DNA of 64,000 bases. It comes from Nannocystis bainbridge (GTDB lineage Bacteria; Myxococcota_A; Polyangia; Nannocystales; Nannocystaceae). The position numbers and the translations under genes are program-made. The DNA lies in contig NZ_JAQNDL010000005.1 of the NCBI RefSeq assembly GCF_028368995.1, forward strand, positions 72,501-136,500. The letters run 5' to 3'. This document shows, piece after piece, positions 28,695-37,699 of the stretch. The notes beneath the pieces are model-generated. The model worked only from the letters and a program-made list of their open reading frames with translations. It was not told where the DNA came from and searched no databases. Numbering within the stretch: position 1 is the stretch's first letter; each line of letters opens with the position of its first letter.

Positions 28695-29825
28695 ATGAAG
28701 GCCACCTTCCGCACCTCCCTCGGGTTCTGCGTCCTCCTGCTCGCCTGCGACTCTGCTGCCGAAGGCGGCGGCAAGGTCGAGGCCAAGGCCGACGCCAAGG
28801 CCGACATCAAGCTCGACACCAAGGCCGTCGCCGATGCGGCCGCCAAGGCGCAGGCCGACGCCGACGCCGACGCCAGGGCGGCCGCCGTCGCCGTCGCGCA
28901 GGTGACCATCCCCACGCTCAAGACCGTCGCCGAAGTCGAGGCCGCGCTCGGCACCAAGATCGTGCTGAAGCCCGCCGACCTCGACCTCAAGGGCGTCGTC
29001 GAGCTGCTCGCGAAGGGCGAGATCAAGACCGCCGCCGAGCTCGAGCTGTTCCTCAACGCCCCCGGCGCCGCCGCCCACCGCGTCGACTTCGACGCTGACG
29101 GCAAGCTCGACTACTTGCAGGTCGTCGAGGTCAGGCTCGGCGGCAACGTCGACTTCGAGCTGCGCGCCGTCCCCTCGAGCAAGCTCGACGCCTCGCTCGC
29201 GGTGCTCGTCGCCACCCTGGCGACCGTGCGCGCCGAGGCCGAGGGCGCGCTCAAGGTCGTCGCCAGCTACTCTGCCGCGGTCGAAGGCGGCGCCGAATTC
29301 AAGCTCGAGCGCGACTTCAAGGCCGACTTCAAGGCCGACGGCGTGGTCCTGGCCGACGCGGGCGCCGGCGCCTTCTTCGGCTGGGCCCTCGACGTCAAGC
29401 GCCCGGCCTACGTCAGCGCCCACGTCTCGCCGCTCGACATCCAGATCGCCGCCGACGGGGCCGCGCAGTTCGCCGGCGACGTCTCGGCCTCGCTGGCCGC
29501 CGCCCACCTCGCGGCCCTGCGCGCCGCGATCAAGGTCGAGGCCCTGGCGCTGGCCGCCGTCGACGTGCCCAAGATCGACATCACCCCGCCGAAGGTCGAC
29601 GTCAAGGGCGTCGCCAAGGCCAAGGCCGGCCTCGACGTCGATCACTCGGCCAAGGCCGAGAGCTCGATCAAGGTCGGCTCGGGCGGCGGCGTCAACGTCG
29701 GCAGCGGCGGGATCAAGGTCGGCGGCAGCGCCGGCATCTCCGTGGGCGGCGGCGGCGGCGTCTCGGTCGGCGGCGGCGGCAGCGGCAAGGGCAAGGCCGG
29801 CGCCGGCATCAAGATCGGCAAGTGA
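28695..29825 (+). CDS. Ala/Lys/Asp-rich lipoprotein with Gly-rich C-terminal tail
   Basis: 376 residues. Signal peptide and lipobox (GFCVLLLACDS near residue 18). An Ala/Lys/Asp-rich helical segment (KVEAKADAKADIKLDTKAV) is followed by a folded region (about 60-290) with regular beta and helical pattern, then a tail of Lys/Ser/Gly repeats (SIKVGSGGGVNVGSGGIKVG and VGGGGSGKGKAGAG). The tail looks like a flexible surface-exposed glycine-rich extension. I do not recognise the central domain. The divergent neighbour at 26794 is also a large lipoprotein of unusual composition. Confidence 0.72.
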   Translation: MKATFRTSLGFCVLLLACDSAAEGGGKVEAKADAKADIKLDTKAVADAAAKAQADADADARAAAVAVAQVTIPTLKTVAEVEAALGTKIVLKPADLDLKGVVELLAKGEIKTAAELELFLNAPGAAAHRVDFDADGKLDYLQVVEVRLGGNVDFELRAVPSSKLDASLAVLVATLATVRAEAEGALKVVASYSAAVEGGAEFKLERDFKADFKADGVVLADAGAGAFFGWALDVKRPAYVSAHVSPLDIQIAADGAAQFAGDVSASLAAAHLAALRAAIKVEALALAAVDVPKIDITPPKVDVKGVAKAKAGLDVDHSAKAESSIKVGSGGGVNVGSGGIKVGGSAGISVGGGGGVSVGGGGSGKGKAGAGIKIGK

Positions 29826-29942
29826 AGCGCCGCGAGAGCGCTGGCCCTCGCCCCGGGCGATGCCGGCGCTCTCGCCATGCTCGAGCGCGGCGTGCGACTG
29901 GACGCGCACCGGCGAGCGCCTGCATCCCGCGCTCCACACCAG

Positions 29943-30036
29943 CGCCATGCCCGATGGGGCATGTCCGTCCAGACATGCCCCCTCCGACATGTCCTTCAGC
30001 ACCTTCTCTTTCGGACATGCCTTTTTAAGCCATGTC
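29943..30036. repeat. Palindromic 14-bp-step array (6-7 cores) at a convergent junction
   Basis: Centres at 29946, 29960, 29974 and 29988, a degenerate one at 30002, then 30016 and 30031 (one 15-base step). It lies between the convergent lipoprotein and glycosyltransferase genes. Confidence 0.85.
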
Positions 30037-30042
30037 CGGAGG

Positions 30043-30732
30043 CTACCCCATGATCCGGCGGACCAGCAGGTCGGACAGGATGCTGAGCGCGTCCAGCGTC
30101 GACTGGCCCTTGCGGCGCGACCATTCCGTGTAGCGGATCGTCACCGGCACCTCGACGAAGCGCAGGCGCAGGCGGCGGATCTCGTGCAGGATCTCCGACG
30201 CGTGGGCCATCCGGTTCTGCGTGATCCGCAGCGCCCGCGCGGCCGGGGCCGTGAACGCCCGCAGCCCGTTGTGCGTATCGGTGAGGTCGAGCCCCGCCGC
30301 CGCCCGGGTGAACGCCGTCGCCAGGCGCAGCAACATGCGCCGGCCCTGCGGCATGTCGATCGTCCCGCCGAGGAAGCGCGAGCCGAGGGCCACGTCGGCG
30401 CGGCCCTCCGCCAGCGGCGCCACCAGGGCCGCGACGTCCTCCGCGCGGTGCTGGCCGTCGCCGTCGAACGTCACCACGTAGCGGGCCCCACGGGCCAGCG
30501 CCAGCTCGATGCCGGTCTGCAGGGCCGCGCCCTGGCCGAGGTTGACCGCGTGCCGCACCACCGTCGCCCCGGTGACCTCGAGGCGCGCCGCGGTGTCGTC
30601 GCTCGAGCCGTCGTCGACCGCGATCACGTGCGGCCAGGCTCGCCGCAGCTCGGCCAGCACCTCGCCGATCACCGGCCCCTCGTTGAAACAGGGCACCACG
30701 ATCGTCACGTCCGCGGGCGAGGCCGGCGCCAT
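30043..30732 (-). CDS. Polyprenol-phosphate glycosyltransferase, family GT2 (DPM1-like)
   Basis: 229 residues from ATG 30732. GT2 motifs: TIVVPCFNEG at the N-terminus, VDDGSSDDT (UDP/GDP-sugar binding), FDGDGQHRAEDV (DxD metal site) and ALGSRFLGG. The late segment TDTHNGLRAF is typical of dolichol-phosphate mannosyl/glucosyl transferases that make a membrane lipid-linked sugar. The frame stays open 118 codons upstream, but that part is low-complexity Arg-rich. It is divergent from a DUF2304 gene and a YfhO-like gene, a combination often seen with such transferases. Confidence 0.9.
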   Translation of the reverse strand: MAPASPADVTIVVPCFNEGPVIGEVLAELRRAWPHVIAVDDGSSDDTAARLEVTGATVVRHAVNLGQGAALQTGIELALARGARYVVTFDGDGQHRAEDVAALVAPLAEGRADVALGSRFLGGTIDMPQGRRMLLRLATAFTRAAAGLDLTDTHNGLRAFTAPAARALRITQNRMAHASEILHEIRRLRLRFVEVPVTIRYTEWSRRKGQSTLDALSILSDLLVRRIMG

Positions 30733-31063
30733 CGCGGCGCATTGTCGGGCCAGCGCGACCGCGAAGCAATCACGGCCGTCCACCGCTGCGCAGCGGCGAC
30801 CGCAGCCGAGCCCGTTCGCCCTCCGCTGCGCGGACCGGCGCGGCCGCGAGGCCATCGCGGCCGACCCGGTTGGTTCGTCGCCACCCGACCGACGTGAACG
30901 CGAGGACATCGCGGCCGAACCGCGACCCGGTCCGCCGCGTCGGCCGGCGCGACCGCGAGGACGACCGACCTCGCATCGACGATCGCGGCGAGCACCCGCC
31001 GGCTGCGCCGAGAATTGACTTCCGCGGCGACGCGGCCGATGCTCCGCCGGCCTCCGGGCGCTC
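30733..31063. repeat. Imperfect 54-bp direct repeats between divergent genes
   Basis: CGCGAGG followed by CATCGCGGCCGA recurs at about 30845 and 30899, with a shorter match at 30954 (steps of 54 and 55 bases). They fill the control region between the glycosyltransferase and DUF2304 genes. No gene or clear promoter is seen. Confidence 0.5.
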
Positions 31064-31417
31064 ATGGCGATCCAGTTCGTGCTCATCGGCGGCAGCCTCG
31101 CCCTGCTGTTTCATTTCTTCGTGCGGGCGCGGCGGCGACCGGCGCAGAAGCTGGCGATGACCGTGGTGTTCGCCGGCATCATCTTCCTGGTGATCTTCCC
31201 CGACGTCTCGACCTGGTGCGCTCACCGGGTCGGTGTCGGTCGCGGCGTCGACCTCGTCTTCTATCTCAGCTCGCTCGTCTTGCTGTTCCTGTGCTTCAAC
31301 CTTTACCTCGGGCAAAAGGCGCTCGAGGATCGGCTGACGCTGGTCGTCCGCGAGCTCGCGCTGCAGCCCCATCGCGCCCGTTCGGACGCCGCGCCTGGCG
31401 ATCGCGCGGAGCCGTGA
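31064..31417 (+). CDS. DUF2304-family small membrane protein
   Basis: 117 residues. Three hydrophobic segments (AIQFVLIGGSLALLFHFF, AMTVVFAGIIFLVIFPDV and LVFYLSSLVLLFLCFNLYL) with the polar turn VGRGVDL between them and a charged C-terminal helix containing the KALEDRLTLVVRELAL heptads. Length and layout fit DUF2304, proteins commonly encoded next to polyprenol-phosphate glycosyltransferases, where they may help the transferase at the membrane. The next gene starts just after the stop. Confidence 0.8.
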   Translation: MAIQFVLIGGSLALLFHFFVRARRRPAQKLAMTVVFAGIIFLVIFPDVSTWCAHRVGVGRGVDLVFYLSSLVLLFLCFNLYLGQKALEDRLTLVVRELALQPHRARSDAAPGDRAEP

Positions 31418-31419
31418 GC

Positions 31420-33594
31420 ATGGCCCGCCGCGTCCTCGCGGGGCTCGGGCTCGCGTGCATGTACGCGGCCGTGTTCCTCGCCTTTCACCCCGCGATCGTC
31501 ACCGGCGAGGCCTTCCTCGGCTGGGACGCCGTCAACGAGCACTGGGGTGACCTGCTGGTCCCGCTGCACGCCCTGCGAGCCGGCGAGCTGCCGCTGTGGC
31601 ACCCGTTCGAGCGCGGCGGCTACGACTTCCTCGCCGACCCGCAGACCGGCGTGCTCTACCCGTTCAACTGGCTGGTGTGGCTCGCCGCCGCGGTGTTCGG
31701 CGAGGGTCCGTGGGTGGTCCTCCTCAAGTCCCTGCTGCACGTCGCCATCGGCGGCCTCGGCACTCACATCTTGCTCGCGCGGCTCGGCCTCTCGCCTTCT
31801 GCCAGCAGCTTCGGTGGGCTCGCCTTCGTGCTCTCGGGCCGCGTCGCCAAGGCCAAGGACTCCGCCGGTCTGTGGTCGCCGGTGTGGCTGCCGTGGCTCG
31901 TGCTCACCGGCCTCGAGCTGGTGCGTCGGCCCTCGCCGCGCACGGGCCTGGCCTTTGGGACAGCCACGGCCATGGCCTTCCTCTCCGGCTACCCGCCCAA
32001 CTTCTTCCGCGACCTCGTCGGCCTCGCGCCGGTCCTGCTCGTCGCGCTCGTGCTGGTCGTGCGCCGGCTCCCGGCCGCGCGCCGGCACCTCGCCCGGGTC
32101 GCCGGCGCCGGCGGATTGGCCGTCGGCGTCGCGCTCGGCCTCGCCCTGCCCAACATCATCGCCACCCTCGCGTGGCTGCCCGAGACCGTGCGCGACCAGC
32201 TCGATTTCGGCGAGGTCGTCTACTCGACCGCGCGCCCGCTGCACCTGCTCGACGCCCTCGCCCCTGGCACCTGGCGCGACGGCGCGCCCGTGCACTACCT
32301 CGGCGCCGTCGCCCTCCTGCTCGCGGTGTTCGCCGTCCGCCGCGACGCCCTGCGGATCACCTGGGCCGCCTGCGCCCTGCTGTTCTTCCTGCTCGCGTGC
32401 GGCGACGGCTCCTTCCTCCTGCCCTTCCTCGCCCGCCACGTCCCTGGCTTCGGGCTGTGGCGGATCCCCGCCCAGTACTTCTTCGGCTTCGCCTTCTTCG
32501 TCGCCGTGCTCGCCGCCCACGGCTTCGACGACCTCGTGCGCGCCGAACCGGCCCGCCGGCGCGCGCTCGGCCGCCGCCTCGCGCTCGTGTTCGGGCTCGC
32601 CTGCCTCGGCCTGCTCGTCGCCCGCGCGTGGAGCCGCGCCCCGGCGAGCACCGGCCTCGCCGCGCTGTTCGTCGCCCTCGGCGGCGCCTGTCTCGGCGGC
32701 CTCCTGAGCGCCCGCCCGTGGCTGCGTCGCGCGGCCGCGCCCGCGGCGATCGTCGTCGCCTTGCTCGAGCTCAAGGTCCAGGCGCGCCAGATCCACGGCA
32801 TCACCCAGCGCCCGCCCGACCTCGCGCGCGACGCCGTGCTCGCCCAGCTGGACGACCGCGTCGGCTGGCGCGTCGCCGACGACGACCACTACCGCTGGCG
32901 CGTCGGCGCTCGCCTCGACGTGCGCGACATCTTCGGCCGCGACAGCACCCTCGTCACCCGCCGCTGGCGAGCCTTCGCCGCGCGCGCGCGCGAGCACGCC
33001 AATCTGCTCGCCGCCGCCAACGTGCGCTGGTACGCGGGCGGGCACCGGGCCGCCGTCCAGCGCACCGCCGCCGGCCAGTCGCGCTGGACCCCGGGCCGGC
33101 CGGTCGAGCTGCTGCACGCCGCTCCGCTCGCCTACTGGACCGCGCAGGTCGAGCTCGTCGACCACGAGGACGACGCGCTCGCGCGCCTGGCCGTGCTGCC
33201 GCCCGGGCGCGCCGCCCTGCTCGAGGCCTCGCAGCTCGACCCCGCGACCACTGCCGCGATCGCCGGCTTCGACCCCACCGCCGCGCCGGTGCCCGCGATC
33301 CTCGACGGCTTCGCGCGCAACCGCCTCGGCTTCACCGTCGAGGCCCCCGCCGCCGGGGTACTGGTGGTGAACGAAGCCTGGGGACCCGGCTGGACCGCCC
33401 AGGTCGACGGCGCGGCCGCTCCGGTGCTGCGCGCCAACTACCTGTTCCGCGGCCTGCTCGTCGGCCCGGGCCGGCACGCGGTCGAGCTCGAGTACCGCCC
33501 GCCGCGCCTGCGCGCCGCGCTCGCCGTCTACGCAGCCACGGCCCTGCTGGTGCTGCTCGGCCTGGTGCTCCTGCCGCGCAGGACCAGCGCCTGA
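31420..33594 (+). CDS. YfhO-like polytopic membrane protein (putative lipid-linked sugar transferase)
   Basis: 724 residues, ATG two bases after the DUF2304 stop (GTG 31414 possible). About 12 hydrophobic segments span residues 1-470, starting with an acidic loop (FLGWDAVNEHWGDLLVPLH) after the first segment, as in GT-C glycosyltransferases and YfhO. The C-terminal 220 residues form a soluble beta-rich domain (AGVLVVNEAWGPGWTAQVDG is the hallmark of YfhO proteins). It probably uses a lipid-linked sugar made by the divergent GT2 to glycosylate an outside polymer. An in-frame core pair lies at 31947/31961 (GLAFGTAT). Confidence 0.82.
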   Translation: MARRVLAGLGLACMYAAVFLAFHPAIVTGEAFLGWDAVNEHWGDLLVPLHALRAGELPLWHPFERGGYDFLADPQTGVLYPFNWLVWLAAAVFGEGPWVVLLKSLLHVAIGGLGTHILLARLGLSPSASSFGGLAFVLSGRVAKAKDSAGLWSPVWLPWLVLTGLELVRRPSPRTGLAFGTATAMAFLSGYPPNFFRDLVGLAPVLLVALVLVVRRLPAARRHLARVAGAGGLAVGVALGLALPNIIATLAWLPETVRDQLDFGEVVYSTARPLHLLDALAPGTWRDGAPVHYLGAVALLLAVFAVRRDALRITWAACALLFFLLACGDGSFLLPFLARHVPGFGLWRIPAQYFFGFAFFVAVLAAHGFDDLVRAEPARRRALGRRLALVFGLACLGLLVARAWSRAPASTGLAALFVALGGACLGGLLSARPWLRRAAAPAAIVVALLELKVQARQIHGITQRPPDLARDAVLAQLDDRVGWRVADDDHYRWRVGARLDVRDIFGRDSTLVTRRWRAFAARAREHANLLAAANVRWYAGGHRAAVQRTAAGQSRWTPGRPVELLHAAPLAYWTAQVELVDHEDDALARLAVLPPGRAALLEASQLDPATTAAIAGFDPTAAPVPAILDGFARNRLGFTVEAPAAGVLVVNEAWGPGWTAQVDGAAAPVLRANYLFRGLLVGPGRHAVELEYRPPRLRAALAVYAATALLVLLGLVLLPRRTSA

Positions 33595-33614
33595 GCGCCG
33601 CTCATGGAGTCGCC

Positions 33615-33733
33615 GGGCATGCCCCCAAGGGCATGTTCACGAAAACATGTCCCCGAGTACATGTCCGAATCGACATGCTCTCGGGGACAGCACCATCACC
33701 GATTACGGAGGACATGCCCCGAAGGACACGTCC
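33615..33733. repeat. Palindromic 14-bp-step array (6 + 2 cores) at a convergent junction
   Basis: Centres at 33618, 33632, 33646, 33660, 33674 and 33688 in one run, then 33713 and 33727 after a 25-base break. It fills the gap between the convergent YfhO-like and VWA genes. Confidence 0.87.
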
Positions 33734-33740
33734 ATGCGCC

Positions 33741-35435
33741 TCACGGCCCCGCCAGCGTCTCGAGCACCGTGCGGATCTCGGCCAGGTCCGGGTCGCCGGG
33801 CAGGGCCGCCTCGGCGAGCGCCAGGGCCGCGAGCGCCGGGGCGAGCGTCGCCGCGTCGGCCGCCTCGCGGTAGGCCTTGAGGCCCTCGGCGTAGGCGAAC
33901 ACGGCCGCGCCCTTCTTGAGCAGCGGCGACTCGGCGGCCACCGACTCCTGGATCTTCTTGATCACCTCGGACTCGCGCTCCTCGAACGTGATCGGGTCCT
34001 TCCAGCGCACGGCGACCTTGAACTCGGCGGCCTCGTCGACCAGCCCCGGCGCGCAGGTGGCGACCGTCTGGTGGAACACCATCGCGTCGTTGGGCGCCAG
34101 GTGCTGCGGCTCGACCTCCGCCGGATCGGTCGAGTACTCCTCGCCGCTGAACTTGACGATCGAGAAGCCGGGCGGCATGTCGAGGCGGACCCGCACGTCG
34201 CGGACCGCGACCGCCATGGTCTGGACGAAGCGCTCGCCGAACATCTTGTGGGCCTCGTCGACCGAGGGGATGAACAGCGACGCGCCGCGGCCGACGTCGG
34301 TGACGGTGTCCATCAGCTCGTCGTTGTACGAGTCGGGCGTGCCGACGCCGACGCCGACCAGGTAGATCCCGTCCTGGTCCTTGCTGCCGGCGCCGCCGGC
34401 GATGATCTCGATGTCGGTCACGCCCGCGTTGGCCCCGCCGTCGCTGATCAGCACCACGCGGTTGATCCGCGTCGCGTCGAACTGCGCCTGCGCCAGGTCG
34501 TAGCCGGCCGTGAGCCCGCCGTTGAGGTCGGTGCCGCCGCCGGCCTCGAGCCCGTCGCACAGGTCGAGCAGCTCGGGATCGTTGGCCTTCGTCACCTTGT
34601 GCTTGGTCAGCTTGACCGCGTTGACGGTGTCCCAGCCGACCGCCGACACGATGTCGCCCGCGCGCAGGCTGCCGGCGATCGTGCGGCACACCTCCTGCTG
34701 CAGCTCCATCGGCAAGCCGCCCATCGAGCCCGACTCGTCGAGCACCAGCGTCACGTTCATCAGCGGCCGGTCGGCGTTGCTGACCGTCTCGCTGGCGACG
34801 CCGATCTGGACCACGTAGTGATCGTCGGGGCTGTCCTCGAAGCGGGCGATCTCCGGCAGCACCGTGACCATGCCCTTGTCCGCCGCGGCGTAGTCGAACG
34901 TGTAGTAGTTGAGGAACTCCCACGTCCGGATCGGCACGTAGCTCAGCGAGCCCCACTGCGACAGCACCGCCTCGCGCACCTGCACCGGCGACGACGTCGA
35001 GTTCGAGTCGTCGGGCGACAGGTACAGCACCACCGGGGTCTGGTCGTCACACACGGGCTCGCCGGTGGTGCTGTCGTCGGTGGTGCTGCTCTCGTCGTCG
35101 TCGGGCGGCGGCGGCTCCTCCGGCGCTCCCCCGGTCGTGCCCGAATCCCCCGGCTCGCCGCCGCTGGCGCCCGTGGTGGTCGGCGACCAGTCCCCGGTCG
35201 TGCCCGGCTCGCCGGTCTCCCAGCCGCCGTCGGTGCCGCCGTCCGACTCGCCCGGGCTGGCCGAACCGGAGCCCGGGCCGGAGTCGGAGCTCGGCCCGCT
35301 GGCGCCCCCGCTGGCGCCGGAGCCGTCGTGCTGGGCGGCGCTGCTACAGGCACCCGCCAGCGCGGCGAGGAGGGGCAAGGACAGCGCCGCGAAGGTGCGC
35401 GGGCGGGACGGGCTCGTAACGTTAAGGGTCGGCAT
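33741..35435 (-). CDS. YfbK-like VWA lipoprotein
   Basis: 564 residues from ATG 35435. Lipobox ALAGACSS near residue 28; Gly/Ser/Thr/Pro-rich linker to about 135. The segment VPIRTWEFLNYYTFDY is the N-terminal signature of YfbK-type VWA proteins; the VWA domain starts at VTLVLDESGSMGG with an intact MIDAS and ends near 440. The C-terminal region (MPPGFSIVKFSGEEY, AVRWKDPITFEERESEV) matches the usual YfbK tail domain. Probably an outer-membrane-anchored binding protein; no enzyme activity is expected. The in-frame start at 35507 would place the signal peptide internally. Confidence 0.87.
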   Translation of the reverse strand: MPTLNVTSPSRPRTFAALSLPLLAALAGACSSAAQHDGSGASGGASGPSSDSGPGSGSASPGESDGGTDGGWETGEPGTTGDWSPTTTGASGGEPGDSGTTGGAPEEPPPPDDDESSTTDDSTTGEPVCDDQTPVVLYLSPDDSNSTSSPVQVREAVLSQWGSLSYVPIRTWEFLNYYTFDYAAADKGMVTVLPEIARFEDSPDDHYVVQIGVASETVSNADRPLMNVTLVLDESGSMGGLPMELQQEVCRTIAGSLRAGDIVSAVGWDTVNAVKLTKHKVTKANDPELLDLCDGLEAGGGTDLNGGLTAGYDLAQAQFDATRINRVVLISDGGANAGVTDIEIIAGGAGSKDQDGIYLVGVGVGTPDSYNDELMDTVTDVGRGASLFIPSVDEAHKMFGERFVQTMAVAVRDVRVRLDMPPGFSIVKFSGEEYSTDPAEVEPQHLAPNDAMVFHQTVATCAPGLVDEAAEFKVAVRWKDPITFEERESEVIKKIQESVAAESPLLKKGAAVFAYAEGLKAYREAADAATLAPALAALALAEAALPGDPDLAEIRTVLETLAGP

Positions 35436-35540
35436 CGGTCCGGCCCTTATTGCAAGGACAGGGCAACCTGCAATTTCAACCACTTCGCAATCGCGCCCGC
35501 GAATCACCCTGACAGCGGTGTCGCGTTCGCGCCCGGCGCG

Positions 35541-36809
35541 TCAGCCCCGGACCACGCGGAGATGTCGCCGCAGCAGCGACGCCGCCGCGCGATGCTCCTC
35601 GGCGCGAGCCCAGTCGAGCGCGGTGCGGCCCGCGTGATCGCGGATCGAAGGATCGGCGCCGACCTCGAGCAACACCGTCGCCGTGTCCGCCTGCCCCGCC
35701 ATCGCCGCGCGCATCAGCGGCGTCTGCCCGCACGCGTTCACGGCCTCGACCTGGGCCCCGGCCAGGCACAGCGCGCGCACCACCTCGGGCACCGGCTCGG
35801 TCGCCGCCAGCGCCAGCGGTGTGTCGCCGTTCACGTCGCGCAGCTCGGTCGCGGCCCCGGCCGCCAGCAGCACCCGCGCGCTCTCGCGGTGGTCCTGCCA
35901 GGCCGCCACGTGCAGCGGCGAATGAAGGTGGAAGTCGAGCGCGTCGACCGGCGCGCCCGCATCGCACAGCATCGCCACGATCAGCGCGTGCTCCTGATCG
36001 GCCGCGAGGTGCAGCGCCGTGCGCCCCTGCACATTGGCCCCGCGCACCTCGGCCCCGCGCGCCAGCAGCTCCTCGACGATCGCCGCGTGGCCGCGAAAGC
36101 TCGCCGCCAGCAGGGCCGTCGGCAGCCCGGGCCAGGCCGGGTGGCGCGCGTCGATCGCCACGCCCGCGGCCAGCAGCCGCCGCACCTCCTCCAGCTGCCC
36201 GTCGAGCGCCGCGCGGTGCAGCGCCCACTCGTCGCCGCGGCGCTCCCCGCTCGGCAGCACCTCGAGCAGGCCCGGCGCGCGCGCCACCTCGGCCAGCGCC
36301 TCGGCCATCTCACCCGCCAGCTCGCGCCCCTGCGCCGCCTCGATCTGCGCCTCGACGTGCTCCAACCACGCATCGAGCTCGTGCGGGTCGCCGACCCGGA
36401 GCAGCAGCGCGAAACCTGTCCCCACGGCCATCCGGCAGCCCTCGGCGTCGTCGCCGGCGATCCGCAGCGCCAGCGCCCGGCCGATCAGCGCCCGCACCTG
36501 CGCCGACGAACCTGACCTCAAGGCCATCTCGGCCCCGGCCGAGTGCAGCCACGCCGCGTTCTTGGTCGAGATCGTCATCGCCCGCGGCGGCGGCGTCATC
36601 AGCATCGCCACCCCTTCGGCGTCGCGGCCGAGGCGGTAGAGCGCGCGGATGTGATAATCGCGGACCCACCCGAACTCGGCCGGGTCGGTGGTCTCGGCGG
36701 CCAGGAGGTCGCGCTCGAGCGCCGCGGCCAGCGGCAGAGCGTCGGCGGGCGAGCGCTCGAGCGTGGTGGCGAGCACGAACATGCGGGTCGGGAAGTCGAC
36801 GGCGGTCAT
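35541..36809 (-). CDS. Ankyrin-repeat protein
   Basis: 422 residues from ATG 36809 (nearby ATG 36821 also possible). The N-terminal half is an alpha-helical region of unknown family. From about residue 195 onward at least six ankyrin repeats are visible, for example EWALHRAALDGQLEEVRRLL, GRTALHLAADQEHALIVAML, SPLHVAAWQDHRESARVLL, TPLALAATEPVPEVVRAL, TPLMRAAMAGQADTATVLL and GRTALDWARAEEHRAAASLL. Such repeats bind other proteins. There is no signal peptide, so it is probably cytoplasmic. Two core pairs are in frame (36415/36429, AVGTGFA; 36511/36525, MALRSGSS). Confidence 0.87.
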   Translation of the reverse strand: MTAVDFPTRMFVLATTLERSPADALPLAAALERDLLAAETTDPAEFGWVRDYHIRALYRLGRDAEGVAMLMTPPPRAMTISTKNAAWLHSAGAEMALRSGSSAQVRALIGRALALRIAGDDAEGCRMAVGTGFALLLRVGDPHELDAWLEHVEAQIEAAQGRELAGEMAEALAEVARAPGLLEVLPSGERRGDEWALHRAALDGQLEEVRRLLAAGVAIDARHPAWPGLPTALLAASFRGHAAIVEELLARGAEVRGANVQGRTALHLAADQEHALIVAMLCDAGAPVDALDFHLHSPLHVAAWQDHRESARVLLAAGAATELRDVNGDTPLALAATEPVPEVVRALCLAGAQVEAVNACGQTPLMRAAMAGQADTATVLLEVGADPSIRDHAGRTALDWARAEEHRAAASLLRRHLRVVRG

Positions 36810-36883
36810 GCCCGCGAGCATGAGCACGCCGCGTGCCACTCCCCGCCGCTCCCCGTGCGGGCGCTCCTGGCCCGGGAGTGCCT

Positions 36884-36940
36884 CGAAACGATTCAAAGCA
36901 TGAATCATTTCGAGCCACACGTATCGTTTCGAGCCACCAC
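36884..36940. promoter_or_regulatory. Palindrome and direct repeats, putative operator
   Basis: CGAAACGATTCA (36884-36895) and TGAATCATTTCG (36901-36912) form 12-bp arms with one mismatch around a 5-base loop. The right arm repeats 20 bases downstream (ATCATTTCGAGCC and ATCGTTTCGAGCC). The site is AT-richer than its surroundings and sits between the divergent ankyrin and CAP genes. Confidence 0.5.
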
Positions 36941-37084
36941 GAACGAGCCCACCGGTACGACCGCCCACCGCCCTCGCCACCGCGAACGGAGCCTGCGACC
37001 GCCGCAACATCCCGCGGACGTCTCCGGCGACCCACCTATGACCGCCTCCCCGCGTCCGGCCCTGCGCCGCCGGTCCCGGCGATC

Positions 37085-37090
37085 TACACT
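37085..37090 (+). promoter_or_regulatory. Putative -10 box (TACACT) for the CAP gene
   Basis: TACACT is 6 bases before GTG 37097, predicting a leaderless mRNA. Confidence 0.5.
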
Positions 37091-37096
37091 CTCCCC

Positions 37097-37699
37097 GTGT
37101 CGCCCCGTTCGTCCGCGCTCCTCCTCACCGCCGCGCTCGCCTGCCGACCCGACCTGTCCAAAGAGACAGCCTCGCCGCCGGTCCGAGATCCCGCCGGCCC
37201 GCGGTCCTCCTCCGCGGCGAAATCACGGCCCGCATCCACGTCCGCGCCTGCGCCTGCTCGCGCCCCCGAACCGGGCCGGCTGGCCGGCATCACGGCCGCG
37301 CACAACCGGCACCGCGCGCAGCTCGACATCGCCGCGCTCACGTGGTCGCCCGAGCTCGCGCGCTACGCTCAAGCCTGGGCCGACAAGCTGAAGCGTCGCG
37401 GCTGCGACCTCGAGCATCGCCCGCGCTCCGGCCCCGACGCCCAGCGTCACGGCGAAAACCTGTTTTACGCCGGCGGGCAGGCTGCCACCGCCGAACAGGT
37501 CGTCGACGCGTGGGTCGCCGAGGTCGCGGGCTACGACGCCAGGACCGGCCGCTGTCGCGGCGTGTGCGGTCATTACACGCAGGTCGTATGGCGCGACAGC
37601 CAGCGCATCGGCTGCGGCGTCGCCAGCTGCGGCGAAAGCGAGGTGTGGGTCTGCAACTACGATCCGCCGGGCAACTTCCTCGGACAGAAGCCCTACTGA
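37097..37699 (+). CDS. CAP-domain (SCP/PR-1) lipoprotein
   Basis: 200 residues, GTG start. Lipobox LLLTAALAC near residue 16. A Pro/Ala/Ser linker is followed by the CAP fold (about 58-200): AAHNRHRAQLDIAALTWSPE, HGENLFYAG, CGHYTQVVWRDSQRIGCGVA and VWVCNYDPPGNFLGQKPY, the four classical CAP signatures with the cavity residues His and Glu. CAP proteins are secreted and bind lipids or proteins. Directly after the lipobox a palindromic core pair (37153/37167) encodes DLSKETAS, so the repeat sits where insertion should be harmless. Confidence 0.9.
   Translation: MSPRSSALLLTAALACRPDLSKETASPPVRDPAGPRSSSAAKSRPASTSAPAPARAPEPGRLAGITAAHNRHRAQLDIAALTWSPELARYAQAWADKLKRRGCDLEHRPRSGPDAQRHGENLFYAGGQAATAEQVVDAWVAEVAGYDARTGRCRGVCGHYTQVVWRDSQRIGCGVASCGESEVWVCNYDPPGNFLGQKPY

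Noticed and set aside
31596..36515. Very long open frame (about 1640 codons) overlapping the YfhO-like and VWA genes
   Set aside because: Arg/Pro-rich translation without any domain; it is the by-product of GC-rich third positions in the real genes on both strands.
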